Shown here piece by piece: positions 1-8,116 of a stretch of DNA of 18,790 nucleotides (its first letter is position 1; each line of letters begins with the position of its first letter). The translations under genes were made by a program, and so were the position numbers. The DNA lies in NCBI GenBank assembly GCA_023435435.1, contig JAEYRW010000138.1, forward strand, positions 1-18,790. Reading direction: 5' to 3'. This DNA comes from Bacillota bacterium. Its GTDB lineage: Bacteria > Bacillota > Clostridia > Christensenellales > Aristaeellaceae. The notes beneath the pieces were generated by a model that was not told the origin of the DNA, made no database searches, and worked only from the letters and a program-made list of their open reading frames with translations.

Positions 1-24
1 CCCCGCGCCCCTGCGGGGCGCGAC
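1..24 (-). CRISPR. Clipped leader-proximal repeat of a type I-C CRISPR array
   Basis: Read on the minus strand, this stretch starts GTCGCGCCCC, the typical beginning of type I-C repeats, and the window edge cuts it before the usual ATTGAAA-type end. It contains a perfect 8-bp stem (4-11 CGCGCCCC with 15-22 GGGGCGCG) around a 3-nt loop, matching the crRNA hairpin recognised by Cas5c. It lies directly downstream of cas2 on the same strand, the usual place for the array. Only part of one repeat is visible, so repeat periodicity cannot be seen here. The call rests on sequence resemblance, the hairpin and the context. Confidence 0.8.
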
Positions 25-182
25 AGCATTTTTCTCCGACTTTTTTTCATTCCTTTGTTCAACTTGCCTAAATGCGCGCGAACAAAGAAGCGAAATATCA
101 ACCCATCCGAAGAAAAATGCAAAGAACCGGTCGAAAGATCGGTGCGAACCTCCCGGGATTCTTTGTACGCATCCCGTTCGCA
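25..182 (-). promoter_or_regulatory. CRISPR leader between cas2 and the array
   Basis: This AT-richer stretch without a gene separates the cas2 stop from the first repeat and is therefore the presumed leader, carrying the array promoter and the spacer-integration signals. Two perfect 8-bp inverted repeats are visible: 142-149 GTGCGAAC with 176-183 GTTCGCAC, and 53-60 CTTTGTTC with 80-87 GAACAAAG. A third, 7-bp hairpin with one G-U pair and a GAAA loop lies at 126-143 on the plus strand. I see no clear sigma-A promoter. Short plus-strand reading frames here have no ribosome binding site and are not called. Confidence 0.7.
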
Positions 183-473
183 CTATAAAATCAACGGTTC
201 ATCCAAGTCTGTCCCTCTTTGTACGCCAAAGTGCTCGACCTTGGTTAAGTAGTTCTCTCCAAGGCGGTAAAAACGGATGCTGTCTCGCGCTTCGTCGATT
301 TCAGCCAGAATGGCGTGCTTCAGACGCGTATACTGCGCCATATCCACCCTGCATTCAAACACGGAATTCTGCACCCGCACGCCGTAGACGGCGCACTGTT
401 TCGCAACCCGCCTGAGCCGGCTCTGCCCGGTTGGCGTTGTGATGTTGATGTCGTATGTCACGAGAATCAGCAT
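183..473 (-). CDS. cas2: CRISPR-associated endonuclease Cas2 (type I-C)
   Basis: This 96-aa protein has the usual Cas2 size. It opens with MLILVTYD, the first ferredoxin-fold strand ending in the conserved Asp8, followed by a basic helix (RLRRVAKQC) and the QNSVFEC strand typical of the type I-C subgroup. Cas2 dimerises and holds two Cas1 dimers apart, setting spacer length during integration; nuclease activity is not needed for acquisition in the systems studied. The ATG lies 9 bases beyond the cas1 stop, so it is the last cistron of the cas operon. It ends in TAG, and its stop codon touches the right arm of the leader inverted repeat. Confidence 0.95.
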   Translation of the reverse strand: MLILVTYDINITTPTGQSRLRRVAKQCAVYGVRVQNSVFECRVDMAQYTRLKHAILAEIDEARDSIRFYRLGENYLTKVEHFGVQRGTDLDEPLIL

Positions 474-482
474 GCATCTTCC

Positions 483-1514
483 TCACTTCCAGAAAAACGG
501 CGGATACGCATCCAGATCGCCGCGCAGATACCGCGCAAGCAGCATCGCCTGCGCGTACGGCACCAACCCCCACGCAAGCTTCTCCTTCAAAAACGGATGT
601 GTCAGCATCTCCTGCTTATGCTTCTGCCAAGCGGCGAGGAAGCTCTTGCGCCCGTCGTCCTTCAGGTAGTAGGCGCCGTTTTCCTTCCGCAGAAAATCGT
701 TCTCCGCGACGGCGCCCAGATTGATCTGTGTCAGCACAAACCGGTCCGCAACCGGCGCGCGCAGCTCTTCCAGAAGGTCCTGCGCCAGGGATGCCCGTCC
801 GGGGCGGAGCTGGTGCAGAAAGCCCACGTACGGATCGAGCCCCACGGATTCCAGCGCGGCCGCGATCTCGTTGCCCAGAAGCGTGTACGCGAAGGAGAGC
901 AGCGCGTTGACGCGATCCATGGGCGGGCGGCGGTTGCGCCCGTCGAACCGGAATGCGGTTTCGTTCCGGAGGATCATCTGGTTGAACGCCCCGAAGTATG
1001 CCTTCGCCGCGATGCCTTCAAGGCCCATGAGCGTGTCGATGGAGTCCGCCGCGCCGAGGATGGACAGCACGCCGCGCATTTCGCCGATGGCGGATGTGAC
1101 GGCGGTCAGGTCGACGCGCGCGGGATGGTCTCGCAGCACGCGCTCGAGGCACCAGCGCGCGTTGTGGATTTTTCCCGTGAGGAACATTCGCGCAATGGGA
1201 ACCGCCCGCGCGGGATCGGCGGCGCGCTCACGCTGCGTGTTCCTCAAAAGTACGTTTCCGTGAACCGGACCCACGACCCGCGAAAGGAAGCGCCCGTGGG
1301 GCGTCAGGAAGCACAGGTCAACACCCTTTTCGGCACATGCGCCCATGAGCGCCGGGCTGGCGCCCCGATAGCCGAAGGAAATGACGCTCGAAAGATTGAT
1401 GAGCGGCACGCGGCCCAGCGTTTCTTCCCCGCGCAAAACCACGACGTTCTCGCCGTCGAGGGAGAGATACCCGTCCGGGTTGGTGACATACAGCGTGTTG
1501 AGCAGTCTCTTCAT
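483..1514 (-). CDS. cas1: CRISPR-associated integrase Cas1 (type I-C)
   Basis: This 343-aa protein is full length for type I-C Cas1. It has an N-terminal beta domain (MKRLLNTLYVTNPDGYLSLD) and a helical catalytic domain. The metal ligands expected for the family are visible as E166 (LMGLEG), H234 (VGFLHQLRPGR) and D246 (SLAQDLLEE). With Cas2 it inserts prespacers at the leader-repeat junction. The reading frame stays open far upstream inside cas4, but the true start is the ATG at 1514: the protein beginning there matches the family, and it forms an ATGA overlap with the cas4 stop, indicating translational coupling. Cas4 upstream probably trims prespacer ends and selects the PAM. Confidence 0.96.
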   Translation of the reverse strand: MKRLLNTLYVTNPDGYLSLDGENVVVLRGEETLGRVPLINLSSVISFGYRGASPALMGACAEKGVDLCFLTPHGRFLSRVVGPVHGNVLLRNTQRERAADPARAVPIARMFLTGKIHNARWCLERVLRDHPARVDLTAVTSAIGEMRGVLSILGAADSIDTLMGLEGIAAKAYFGAFNQMILRNETAFRFDGRNRRPPMDRVNALLSFAYTLLGNEIAAALESVGLDPYVGFLHQLRPGRASLAQDLLEELRAPVADRFVLTQINLGAVAENDFLRKENGAYYLKDDGRKSFLAAWQKHKQEMLTHPFLKEKLAWGLVPYAQAMLLARYLRGDLDAYPPFFWK

Positions 1515-2176
1515 GGCGCGTCGCCCTCCGCGAGCGCAGTTTCGACATAGGCGGCGGCGGATGGAGAGACCATGAGGCCCGGCATGCAGATCTCGTTCAG
1601 CGAGCAGCTGCCGCACGCCTTTTTTGGCTTGACCCGGGGCGTCTGTCCACGCACGAACAGGCGGTGCATCTCCTCGAGCGCCGCCTGAACCTCTCCGCGC
1701 AGCGCCCGCGTCAGGGGAACCGCCTGCCGCCTTTTCGTCTGGCCGTAGTAAACCGCGCCCTCGGGGATGTCCGTCACGAACATTTCTTCGAGGCACATCG
1801 CCTGACAGCAGAGCTGCCATTCGGGCGCGCCCGTGGGGTCGGGGCGCCCGCGCTTGTACTCGACGGGATAGATGAGCCAACGGCCCGGCCGGCCTTGAAT
1901 GGATACGCCCGAATCGGACTGGGTCAACTCCACCATGTCGCAGCTTCCCGTGACGCGCATTTTTTCCGACCGGACGGGCATGCCCCGGGAGAGGAGCACC
2001 GAGCCGCGCTTCTCGGTGAACCCCTCGTCGTGAACGGTCTCGTGCATGTAATGGCCCTCGAGGGTCAGCGCGTTCTCGTTCCACTGCCCTTCGATGTGGA
2101 CGAGCGCCCACCGCCGCTTGCAGAAGCGGAAGTGGGTCAGGCCCGAGATCATGAGAAAGTCGGCGTCGTCATTCAC
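1511..2176 (-). CDS. cas4: CRISPR-associated exonuclease Cas4 (type I-C)
   Basis: This 221-aa RecB-type nuclease has the four iron-sulphur cysteines expected for Cas4: C19 near the N-terminus (FRFCKRRW) and C188, C191, C197 near the C-terminus (CGSCSLNEIC). Between them are the nuclease motifs GSCDMVE and YPVEYKRGRP. Cas4 works with Cas1-Cas2 to process prespacers and enforce PAM choice. The start is a GTG at 2176 with a weak AGG-type ribosome binding site. It overlaps the end of cas7c by 8 bases, and its stop overlaps the cas1 start by 4, so it is tightly coupled to both. No other early in-frame start is better. Confidence 0.94.
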   Translation of the reverse strand: MNDDADFLMISGLTHFRFCKRRWALVHIEGQWNENALTLEGHYMHETVHDEGFTEKRGSVLLSRGMPVRSEKMRVTGSCDMVELTQSDSGVSIQGRPGRWLIYPVEYKRGRPDPTGAPEWQLCCQAMCLEEMFVTDIPEGAVYYGQTKRRQAVPLTRALRGEVQAALEEMHRLFVRGQTPRVKPKKACGSCSLNEICMPGLMVSPSAAAYVETALAEGDAP

Positions 2177-3026
2177 CGTCGATGACCTGGGGGACGAGAT
2201 CCGGGTAGTTGTCGAGGGTCACCTTGACCTCTCCGTCCGCGTCCTCGACCTTGACGGTGCGCATGAGCTTGGCGGCCGAATGCTGGCCGTTCTTGCAGTC
2301 GTGCTTCCACCAGATGACCTTGACGACCTCCATGCTGCCGTCCGGGCGCGCGGAGGTGGCGTCGTTGCGGAACAGGGTCCTGAGCGCCTCCTTGAGCTTG
2401 TCCGCGTCCTCGTCCGAGAAGCCTGTCTTTTCGGCGGTCTGGGGGTTGAGGGCGCCGAAGGTGACGTAGGTTCCGTAGTCCACGCGGTGCTTCATGCCCA
2501 TGGTGTCGGCGGCCTTTTTGTCGGGATCGGCGTTGGTTTCAAGGTTGACGGACTTTGTGATCTGGGTGCTTGTGACGGTGACGGCGTCCACGGAAAACGC
2601 GGGCTGGATGCTCACCGGGCCGCGGATGCCGATGGAAACGGCGTCGCTGCCGTCATCGTCCTTGCTTTTTTTGAACGCAAACACCTGCCCGAACGCGCGC
2701 ACGTCGTACCATGTTTCGCACGCCTTTTTCGCGTATTCCTCGCGGTTCCCCTTCTGGGAGAGCGCCTTGAGCGTCGCGTTCGCGTCCGCGCGGTCGCGCA
2801 GCGAGCGGAATTCGTCCCCGCGCCGGTCGTCCGACTGAACGAAGATCGCCTCGCCTTCGTCGAGCAGCCGGTTCCTGATCTTGCGCTTGAGGCAGACGTC
2901 CGAGACCTCGCCCAGACCGTCGTAGGTGGTGCGCGGGCGGTTGCCGTCCAGGGGATCGCCGTTGGGGTTTGCGTTGCGCACGGTGAAAACCAGGCAGAAA
3001 TCGATCTTATTCTTCAGTGCCGTCAT
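2169..3026 (-). CDS. cas7c: Cascade backbone subunit Cas7c (Csd2)
   Basis: This 285-aa protein is the usual length for type I-C Cas7. It starts MTALKNKIDFCLVFTVRNA followed by NPNGDPL, the typical RRM-fold opening of Csd2. Several copies form the filament that binds the crRNA spacer. The frame is open for 34 more codons upstream, inside cas8c, but the ATG at 3026 is preceded by GGGAGAGAAAG at good spacing and gives the family-like N-terminus. It overlaps the end of cas8c by 20 bases, consistent with coupled translation and the high stoichiometry this subunit needs. Confidence 0.94.
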   Translation of the reverse strand: MTALKNKIDFCLVFTVRNANPNGDPLDGNRPRTTYDGLGEVSDVCLKRKIRNRLLDEGEAIFVQSDDRRGDEFRSLRDRADANATLKALSQKGNREEYAKKACETWYDVRAFGQVFAFKKSKDDDGSDAVSIGIRGPVSIQPAFSVDAVTVTSTQITKSVNLETNADPDKKAADTMGMKHRVDYGTYVTFGALNPQTAEKTGFSDEDADKLKEALRTLFRNDATSARPDGSMEVVKVIWWKHDCKNGQHSAAKLMRTVKVEDADGEVKVTLDNYPDLVPQVIDGE

Positions 3027-3396
3027 TGTCTTTCTCTCCCTCCGATTTTTCCTTCTTGGTAAAAAGCGATTGCCGCTGGCAGTAGTATCCGAGCAGATAT
3101 GCACCCTCAAGCGGTTTATCGGATACAAAATCTTCCCAGTTGAAATTCTGCTCCACTTCCGCGATGAGCTTTTTGTACCACTCGGATTTTGAACCGAGCT
3201 TCCCGTAATAGGGCAGCAGACGGTCGTGAAGCATCATCCATGTCTTGTACGGCCTCTGCTGAAACCTCGTCATGTAACGGACCGCATTGGTTTGCCGGTA
3301 GGCGTTTTTGTCCATGGCATCGTACTCCGCCTTGTCTGCCAGCGCCAGCAGCCGCCCGAACAGATAGCTCCGATCCTGATTGGTTGCGTCCAGCAT
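3007..3396 (-). CDS. cas11c: Probable internally translated small subunit Cas11c
   Basis: Inside cas8c, in the same frame, an AAGGAGGT (minus strand, 3411-3404) stands seven bases before an ATG at 3396, which is Met499 of Cas8c. Translation from here gives a 129-aa helical protein starting MLDATNQDRSYLFGRLLALA and ending with Cas8c. Type I-C systems are known to make a separate Cas11c from the 3' part of cas8c through an internal start, and the size and place fit. The ribosome binding site is stronger than that of several whole genes in the operon. Production of the protein itself is inferred. Confidence 0.72.
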   Translation of the reverse strand: MLDATNQDRSYLFGRLLALADKAEYDAMDKNAYRQTNAVRYMTRFQQRPYKTWMMLHDRLLPYYGKLGSKSEWYKKLIAEVEQNFNWEDFVSDKPLEGAYLLGYYCQRQSLFTKKEKSEGEKDNDGTEE

Positions 3397-4890
3397 TGCG
3401 TTGACCTCCTTCTTTTGACCGAGCTGCTCCTTCTCCTTTTGACTGACCTGCTCCTTGCGAATCAGCGCGCAGGCCACGGATAGCGTCTTTCGCCACTCGA
3501 ACTCCTGCCAGCGGCCGTTCTGATCGGTAAACCCCTGGGGCGCGCTTGCGCGCCGGAACGCGGCGAGCACGATGTCGCGGGGCAAAGGCGTTCCTTCGAC
3601 GGTGCATTTGAGAAGCCGCATCCTGAGCTGGCGCACCAGCTTTGTGGCCGCCTTTGACACCTGATAGTCGCCCCGGGCGGCATCCACGTTTCGCCGCCCG
3701 AGCACCGCGGCGGCGATGTCGTCCGGCGTAGGCGTCGAAATGCACGAAACGGCCCTGCGCTCCTTGTCCGTTCCAAAGGTGCGCCACATCTCCCAAGCGC
3801 AGCTTTCATACCAGTTGCGCAGCCTTTTTACGTATTCGCCGCCCGGCATCTCCTGATAATAGTTAAGGGACATGCGCCCGGTGGTGGCCGCTTCCATTCC
3901 GATGATGATCACATCGTCCGCCGCCTCCGGGTTGTAGTCCGCGATACGGTTCGACAGCCCTGACGCGGCGTCCCTGAGTGCCTTTCCGTATGCCTCGAAT
4001 GTTGACGGATACTCGTCGCCGCCGATCAGATCCAGGAAATTTTCCTCGGCGGGCGGATCGATGGGGCAGCCGTTCGTCACCCAGGCCACCACCTTCATGC
4101 CGTAGCGGTCAAAGCCCTGCCGCTTCAAAAGCCAGCCGAGGGTGTTGTGCGCCTTGACGGAGGCGTCGTAGCTCACGCTCACCGCCTCGGACGCTTCCGT
4201 GAAGCGGCCCCGGTACTGGAAGATCGTCTTGTCGCACTGGGAAGAGATGAGCTTGGCGTTTCCTTGAAACTTGGGATGGCTTTCCATTTCAGGAAGCTCG
4301 TCGCCCTCCACGTAGCACAGCGCCCGCCTGCCCGCCCGCGCGCGCGTCATGCCAACCCAGCTTTCGCGCACATCTGCGCGCGACCAGAGTCCTTCGTTGC
4401 CCGTTCCGGCTTCCTGGACGGTGAAGGCGACGAAGCTCTTTGTATCCTTGCCCGTGTCGAAGGCAAAGCCGGAGGCGCGCATGTCCGCCACCAACTGCCG
4501 CCCGGCCAGGTAGTCGCGCAGGGTTCGCAGAGGGCGAGGCGCGTCGTCCCGGGCGCACCACGCCTCGAGCGCGCCAAAGTAGGCGTCGAAATACGGGTTT
4601 TCGCCCTCAAAAAAGTCGCCCGCCACGTACCGGAGCTCGTCGCACAGGGGATAGGGCGCCGGTTGTCCCGTTCGCCCTTCCGCCTCTGGCGTCGAGGGGA
4701 TGACGAACCGGTTTTCCTCCTTGGGCACCCGCTCCGCGCGCCAGAATGTCCCGTCCTTCGTGAGGATGACATGAATGGCTGCCTTCTTTTCCACGAATCC
4801 GGCGGGGACGAGGGGGTGGTCCGCCTCCTCGAAGGCATGGGCGTTTTTCGCGTTCTCGTACGTCTCGACAAGATGCTGCATCCAGCCCAC
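3007..4890 (-). CDS. cas8c: Cascade large subunit Cas8c (Csd1)
   Basis: This 627-aa protein fits the Csd1/Cas8c family. It begins MGWMQHLVETYENAKN, the typical opening, and ends in a charged tail (EKSEGEKDNDGTEE). Cas8c recognises the PAM and recruits Cas3; the C-terminal helical part corresponds to the small subunit. The chosen start is GTG at 4890, nine bases after AGGAGG and one base after the cas5c stop. The ATG at 4881, three codons in, is too far from that site. The frame is open for 22 further codons upstream, but these lie within cas5c. A second strong ribosome binding site inside the gene probably yields Cas11c. Confidence 0.92.
   Translation of the reverse strand: MGWMQHLVETYENAKNAHAFEEADHPLVPAGFVEKKAAIHVILTKDGTFWRAERVPKEENRFVIPSTPEAEGRTGQPAPYPLCDELRYVAGDFFEGENPYFDAYFGALEAWCARDDAPRPLRTLRDYLAGRQLVADMRASGFAFDTGKDTKSFVAFTVQEAGTGNEGLWSRADVRESWVGMTRARAGRRALCYVEGDELPEMESHPKFQGNAKLISSQCDKTIFQYRGRFTEASEAVSVSYDASVKAHNTLGWLLKRQGFDRYGMKVVAWVTNGCPIDPPAEENFLDLIGGDEYPSTFEAYGKALRDAASGLSNRIADYNPEAADDVIIIGMEAATTGRMSLNYYQEMPGGEYVKRLRNWYESCAWEMWRTFGTDKERRAVSCISTPTPDDIAAAVLGRRNVDAARGDYQVSKAATKLVRQLRMRLLKCTVEGTPLPRDIVLAAFRRASAPQGFTDQNGRWQEFEWRKTLSVACALIRKEQVSQKEKEQLGQKKEVNAMLDATNQDRSYLFGRLLALADKAEYDAMDKNAYRQTNAVRYMTRFQQRPYKTWMMLHDRLLPYYGKLGSKSEWYKKLIAEVEQNFNWEDFVSDKPLEGAYLLGYYCQRQSLFTKKEKSEGEKDNDGTEE
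3404..3411 (-). promoter_or_regulatory. Internal Shine-Dalgarno site for cas11c
   Basis: AAGGAGGT on the minus strand, inside the cas8c coding sequence, lies 7 bases before the in-frame ATG at 3396. It decides the start of the internal small-subunit product. Confidence 0.72.
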
Positions 4891-4891
4891 T

Positions 4892-5632
4892 CTATTCCAC
4901 CTCCTTCGCGAGCGCCGCGAGACCCTCTTCCGCGAGTCCGGAGAACTTGTCCGCACCGAATTCCTTTTTGTGCATGGGCCGGATGTCCCGCCGGAGCGCG
5001 GGGTCGCAGTCCTCGGGCTTCGGGAAGCGGATGATGCCCCTTTCCATGCGCGCCCGCCACAGCCTGACGGACAGCATGTCGCGCCCGGTTTCGTCGGGGT
5101 AGTCGAAGCCGTGCACCATCAGCCCGAACTCGGTGGTGCCGCAGTCCGCGCCGTCATAGAAGCCGGTGCCTTCGTCGAAAACGCATGGCTCGACGCAGCC
5201 CTGGCATTCCCGGGTGCCCAGAAAGATGTCCCGCCGCCCGCCGCGCTCGATCATCCGCCGGGCGATGTTGTGGTGCTTGTTCTCGTCGCGGTCGCCCGCC
5301 ATCTCGGGCCTGTGCTCGTTCCACACAAAGTGCGCCCGCACGTGGTAGCATACGTCCGCAAGATAGGTGTACACCGAGAGGGTGTTGCCCGCGTCCGTGT
5401 AGTTGATGGGGCGGATGTTTTTGGACTGTGTCCGGATGGGGTTCATCACCCGCACCTCGTCGATCACCCAAATGAACGTGGGCTTCCAGAAAATTGATTC
5501 GGTAATTCCCTTGAGCGCCTGGTACGTCGGCACCTGATAGCTGAACTTCTCGCCGCCCAGCCGCGTGATGGGGTCTGAGAACAGCGCGTACTTGCCCCAG
5601 ACCTTGAATTCCACCTGATTCCTGATCTTCAA
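4892..5632 (-). CDS. cas5c: Cascade subunit and crRNA-processing enzyme Cas5c (Cas5d)
   Basis: This 246-aa protein matches Cas5c/Cas5d, with the opening KIRNQVEFKVWGKYALFSDP and the SIFWKP motif. In type I-C, Cas5c replaces Cas6: it cuts the pre-crRNA at the repeat hairpin and stays bound to the 5' handle. K119-H120 (in DENKHHNIARRM) align in order with the Lys-His pair described for the Bacillus halodurans enzyme; the equivalent tyrosine is not certain. The start is a TTG at 5632, seven bases after a GGAGG in GGGGAGGTGAGCGA; an earlier TTG at 5656 would add eight residues not seen in the family. It follows cas3 by 20 bases and ends in TAG one base before cas8c. Confidence 0.93.
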   Translation of the reverse strand: MKIRNQVEFKVWGKYALFSDPITRLGGEKFSYQVPTYQALKGITESIFWKPTFIWVIDEVRVMNPIRTQSKNIRPINYTDAGNTLSVYTYLADVCYHVRAHFVWNEHRPEMAGDRDENKHHNIARRMIERGGRRDIFLGTRECQGCVEPCVFDEGTGFYDGADCGTTEFGLMVHGFDYPDETGRDMLSVRLWRARMERGIIRFPKPEDCDPALRRDIRPMHKKEFGADKFSGLAEEGLAALAKEVE

Positions 5633-5652
5633 TCGCTCACCTCCCCGTAAAA

Positions 5653-7998
5653 TCAATAGGCCATAAGTTCCATCTCTCCGGGCTCGACCTGAAGCCCGGA
5701 TTCCGCACCGTAAAATTCGCCCCGGAGCGCCACGATGCCCGTGTCGCCCAACGGGTAGAGCGCGCCCCTCTCATCGAGGGCGCGGAAGCTGTGTTCGTAT
5801 ACGTTTACGGAAAAAAACTGCGCCCGGCGGATGAGCCGGATTTCCTCCTTCATGTCGTGATCGCCCAGAATGTCCGCGATCAGCTTTTCACCTTCTTCTC
5901 CGTAGGGCACGAGGAGCGCGCGTGTGTTCTGATTGATGACATTGAATACCTCGCCCGCCGTGCGGAAGCTGTGGGCGATGGCGAGCCTGTTGAGCACCCC
6001 GTTTTTGCGGGATTTCGCTTCGTTTGCGCACTTCCCGTTTTTGGCAAGCATGTCGCACAGGTTCGTGTTCCATTTCGGATAGGGATAGGGCAGTTCATCT
6101 TTTGCCTGCTCACGCTCGTCCGCAAAATACTCCGTGATGACGTCCGGATCGGCGATGCGGTCGACGCAGTCGCCGTATTTCTGGAGATAGGTGTCGCTCA
6201 GCGCCTGCCCGTCGTGAATCTCCGGGAGCTTCGACAGGTTCTCCTCCGCGAGCCGCCAAAGGTAAACCGTGCCCGTTTCGGCCTCCGCGTTGCGGTTGCA
6301 GCGCCCGGCGGCCTGAATCACGCTGCCGAGTCCCGCAAGGCTCCTGACCACGGCGGGGAAGCTCACGTTGATGCCCGCCTCGATGAGTGCCGTGGAGATG
6401 AGGAACGTGGGCTTGCGGGCGTCCTTCTGGGTGCGCGCCTTCACCTCGTCCAGAATGGCGAGCCTGTGCGCCGGACACATGTTGGTGCTCAGGTGGTAGC
6501 AGGCGGTCTTCCCCCCGCGCGCTTCCTTCACGAGCCGGTAAATTTCCCGCGCCGCGTCCTTTGTGTTGACCACCGCCAGCACGGATTCGTGTTTGTCCAT
6601 GAGCGCCGTAAGCTTCTCCGCCGCCTCGGCATATGTGACGTCGGGCCGCGTCTCGTCGAGATAGCGCACGCGGCGCATCTTGCGGAAAAGATCGCCCACA
6701 TCCCTGATCATCTCCCGCGCGGGCAGCTTAAGCTGGGGCTGCGTGGCGGTGCACAGAACCACCGTGCAGCCGCAGAACCGGACGAGAAAGCGGATCGCGC
6801 TTTCGAAAAGCCGTGTGCAGCGCTTGGGGAGCGCCTGAACTTCGTCGAAGATCAGAGTGGAATGCATGAGGGCGCGCATCCGGCGCGCGTCCGTGTTTTC
6901 CTTGCGGTAGAGGCTGTTCAAAAACTGCACCATGGACGTCAGGACGATGGGCTTGTCCCAGCGCTCTGTGAGCAGGCGGTATTCCGCCTCCGCGCTTTCG
7001 TCCTCCTCGTCGCGCACGATGCCGGAATGATGCTCGAGGATGCCCTCGTAATCGGCAAGCGCCTTCCGGATGTCCGCGGCGTTCTGGTCGAGGATGGTGT
7101 TGAAGGGGATGACGTAGAAGATGCGGCGCATGCCCGCCAATCCCGCGTGGGCCAGCGCGTAGCGCAGCGTCGCAAACGTCTTGCCGCCGCCGGTGGGCAC
7201 CGTCAGAGAGAAGATGCCCGGTCCGAGGTCCGCGCAGGCGAGGCAGTTTTGGGAGATGCGCGCGCGGATGTCGTTGAGCTCGGATTTTGCCGTAAACGTT
7301 TCCGCCACGTATGCGTCGAAGGTTTGGCAAAGCGCCGCCCAGTCCGGCGCGGGCTCCGCGGGCGCGAGGGAATCGGCACCGCGCTCGAAGCAGGCGGAAT
7401 CCCAGCGGTCCGCGTCGACGACGGCGCTCAGGAGCATGCGCGCCGCAAGGCCCAACTGGTGCGCCTGCTGGTCGGGGTCGAGCCGCGCGCAAAGGGCATC
7501 CATTTCGGACCGCGCGCGGGCGAACAGGGCGTCCAGCTCCGCCCGCGCCGCGATGTCGCGCAGAAAAATTTCCGCCGCTTCGTCGTAATGCAGTTCTTTT
7601 TTTCCTTCGGGAGTAAAATACAGGAGGTAGGGCGATTCACCCTTTTCGTTCAGGCAATCCGGGAGGCTCGCGTGGTGGCCGTAGACCGCCATGGAAATGA
7701 TCTGCGCGGTGAGCTTCGCCGTTAGTTCGCCTTTGAACCACGTTTCATAAACGAAGATCGCGCCCACCGGGGCATGGGGCGTGGAATCGCCGCGCCGTTC
7801 GGGATGCTCATAGGAAGCGATGAGATAGTCCTGAAAAGCGCGTGTCGCTTTTCCCATATCGTGGAGAAGACCTGCCAGCGCCCCCGCCGCGCCAAGCCCC
7901 ATCGGCGCGAGGGTGCGCTCGGCCAGAAGCGATACCGCGCGGCAGTGCGCGGGTAACCCCTGCGGAATACCATCCGATTTGCGAATGTGCGCATTCAT
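5653..7998 (-). CDS. cas3: CRISPR-associated nuclease-helicase Cas3 (HD type, I-C)
   Basis: This 781-aa protein has an N-terminal HD nuclease (H18; GLLHDMGKA with H46-D47; VYGHHASLPD) followed by a superfamily 2 helicase: Walker A PTGGGKT with K273, Walker B FDEVQ at D385-Q388, and motif VI QAAGRCNRN starting at Q562. It has DEVQ rather than the more usual DEVH. Cas3 is recruited by target-bound Cascade, then nicks and unwinds the non-target strand processively. The ATG at 7998 was chosen because no earlier start in the open frame has a ribosome binding site; the one here (GGAG, 13 bases away) is weak. It is the first gene of the operon, behind a promoter at 8112-8140. Confidence 0.95.
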   Translation of the reverse strand: MNAHIRKSDGIPQGLPAHCRAVSLLAERTLAPMGLGAAGALAGLLHDMGKATRAFQDYLIASYEHPERRGDSTPHAPVGAIFVYETWFKGELTAKLTAQIISMAVYGHHASLPDCLNEKGESPYLLYFTPEGKKELHYDEAAEIFLRDIAARAELDALFARARSEMDALCARLDPDQQAHQLGLAARMLLSAVVDADRWDSACFERGADSLAPAEPAPDWAALCQTFDAYVAETFTAKSELNDIRARISQNCLACADLGPGIFSLTVPTGGGKTFATLRYALAHAGLAGMRRIFYVIPFNTILDQNAADIRKALADYEGILEHHSGIVRDEEDESAEAEYRLLTERWDKPIVLTSMVQFLNSLYRKENTDARRMRALMHSTLIFDEVQALPKRCTRLFESAIRFLVRFCGCTVVLCTATQPQLKLPAREMIRDVGDLFRKMRRVRYLDETRPDVTYAEAAEKLTALMDKHESVLAVVNTKDAAREIYRLVKEARGGKTACYHLSTNMCPAHRLAILDEVKARTQKDARKPTFLISTALIEAGINVSFPAVVRSLAGLGSVIQAAGRCNRNAEAETGTVYLWRLAEENLSKLPEIHDGQALSDTYLQKYGDCVDRIADPDVITEYFADEREQAKDELPYPYPKWNTNLCDMLAKNGKCANEAKSRKNGVLNRLAIAHSFRTAGEVFNVINQNTRALLVPYGEEGEKLIADILGDHDMKEEIRLIRRAQFFSVNVYEHSFRALDERGALYPLGDTGIVALRGEFYGAESGLQVEPGEMELMAY

Positions 7999-8116
7999 AC
8001 TGATTGTGACGCTCCAATAAATGATTTTAGATTTAGAAAACGTGAATTGAATGAAAAACAGAAAGGGGAAAGCACCGGGGATATCAACCATTGGCATTTA
8101 TCGGTACAATCAGTAT
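7997..8116. repeat. Perfect 11-bp inverted repeat spanning the cas3 leader region
   Basis: ATACTGATTGT at 7997-8007 and its exact complement ACAATCAGTAT at 8106-8116 are 98 bases apart. One arm covers two bases of the cas3 start codon, the other covers most of the proposed -10 box. It could be a two-site operator allowing a DNA loop, or pair in a longer transcript. No binding protein is known from the sequence. Confidence 0.6.

Noticed and set aside
55..252. Small TTG-started frame in the CRISPR leader
   Set aside because: It has no ribosome binding site, runs into cas2 on the opposite strand, and lies in what is clearly the leader.
315..1550. Long plus-strand open frame opposite cas1
   Set aside because: It is antisense to a clear cas1-cas2, has no family resemblance, and arises from the GC-rich third codon positions of the real genes. 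The same applies to plus-strand frames at 2094-3062, 4147-5034, 5791-7725, 9099-11174 and 11357-13075, and to the minus-strand frame at 16339-17859.
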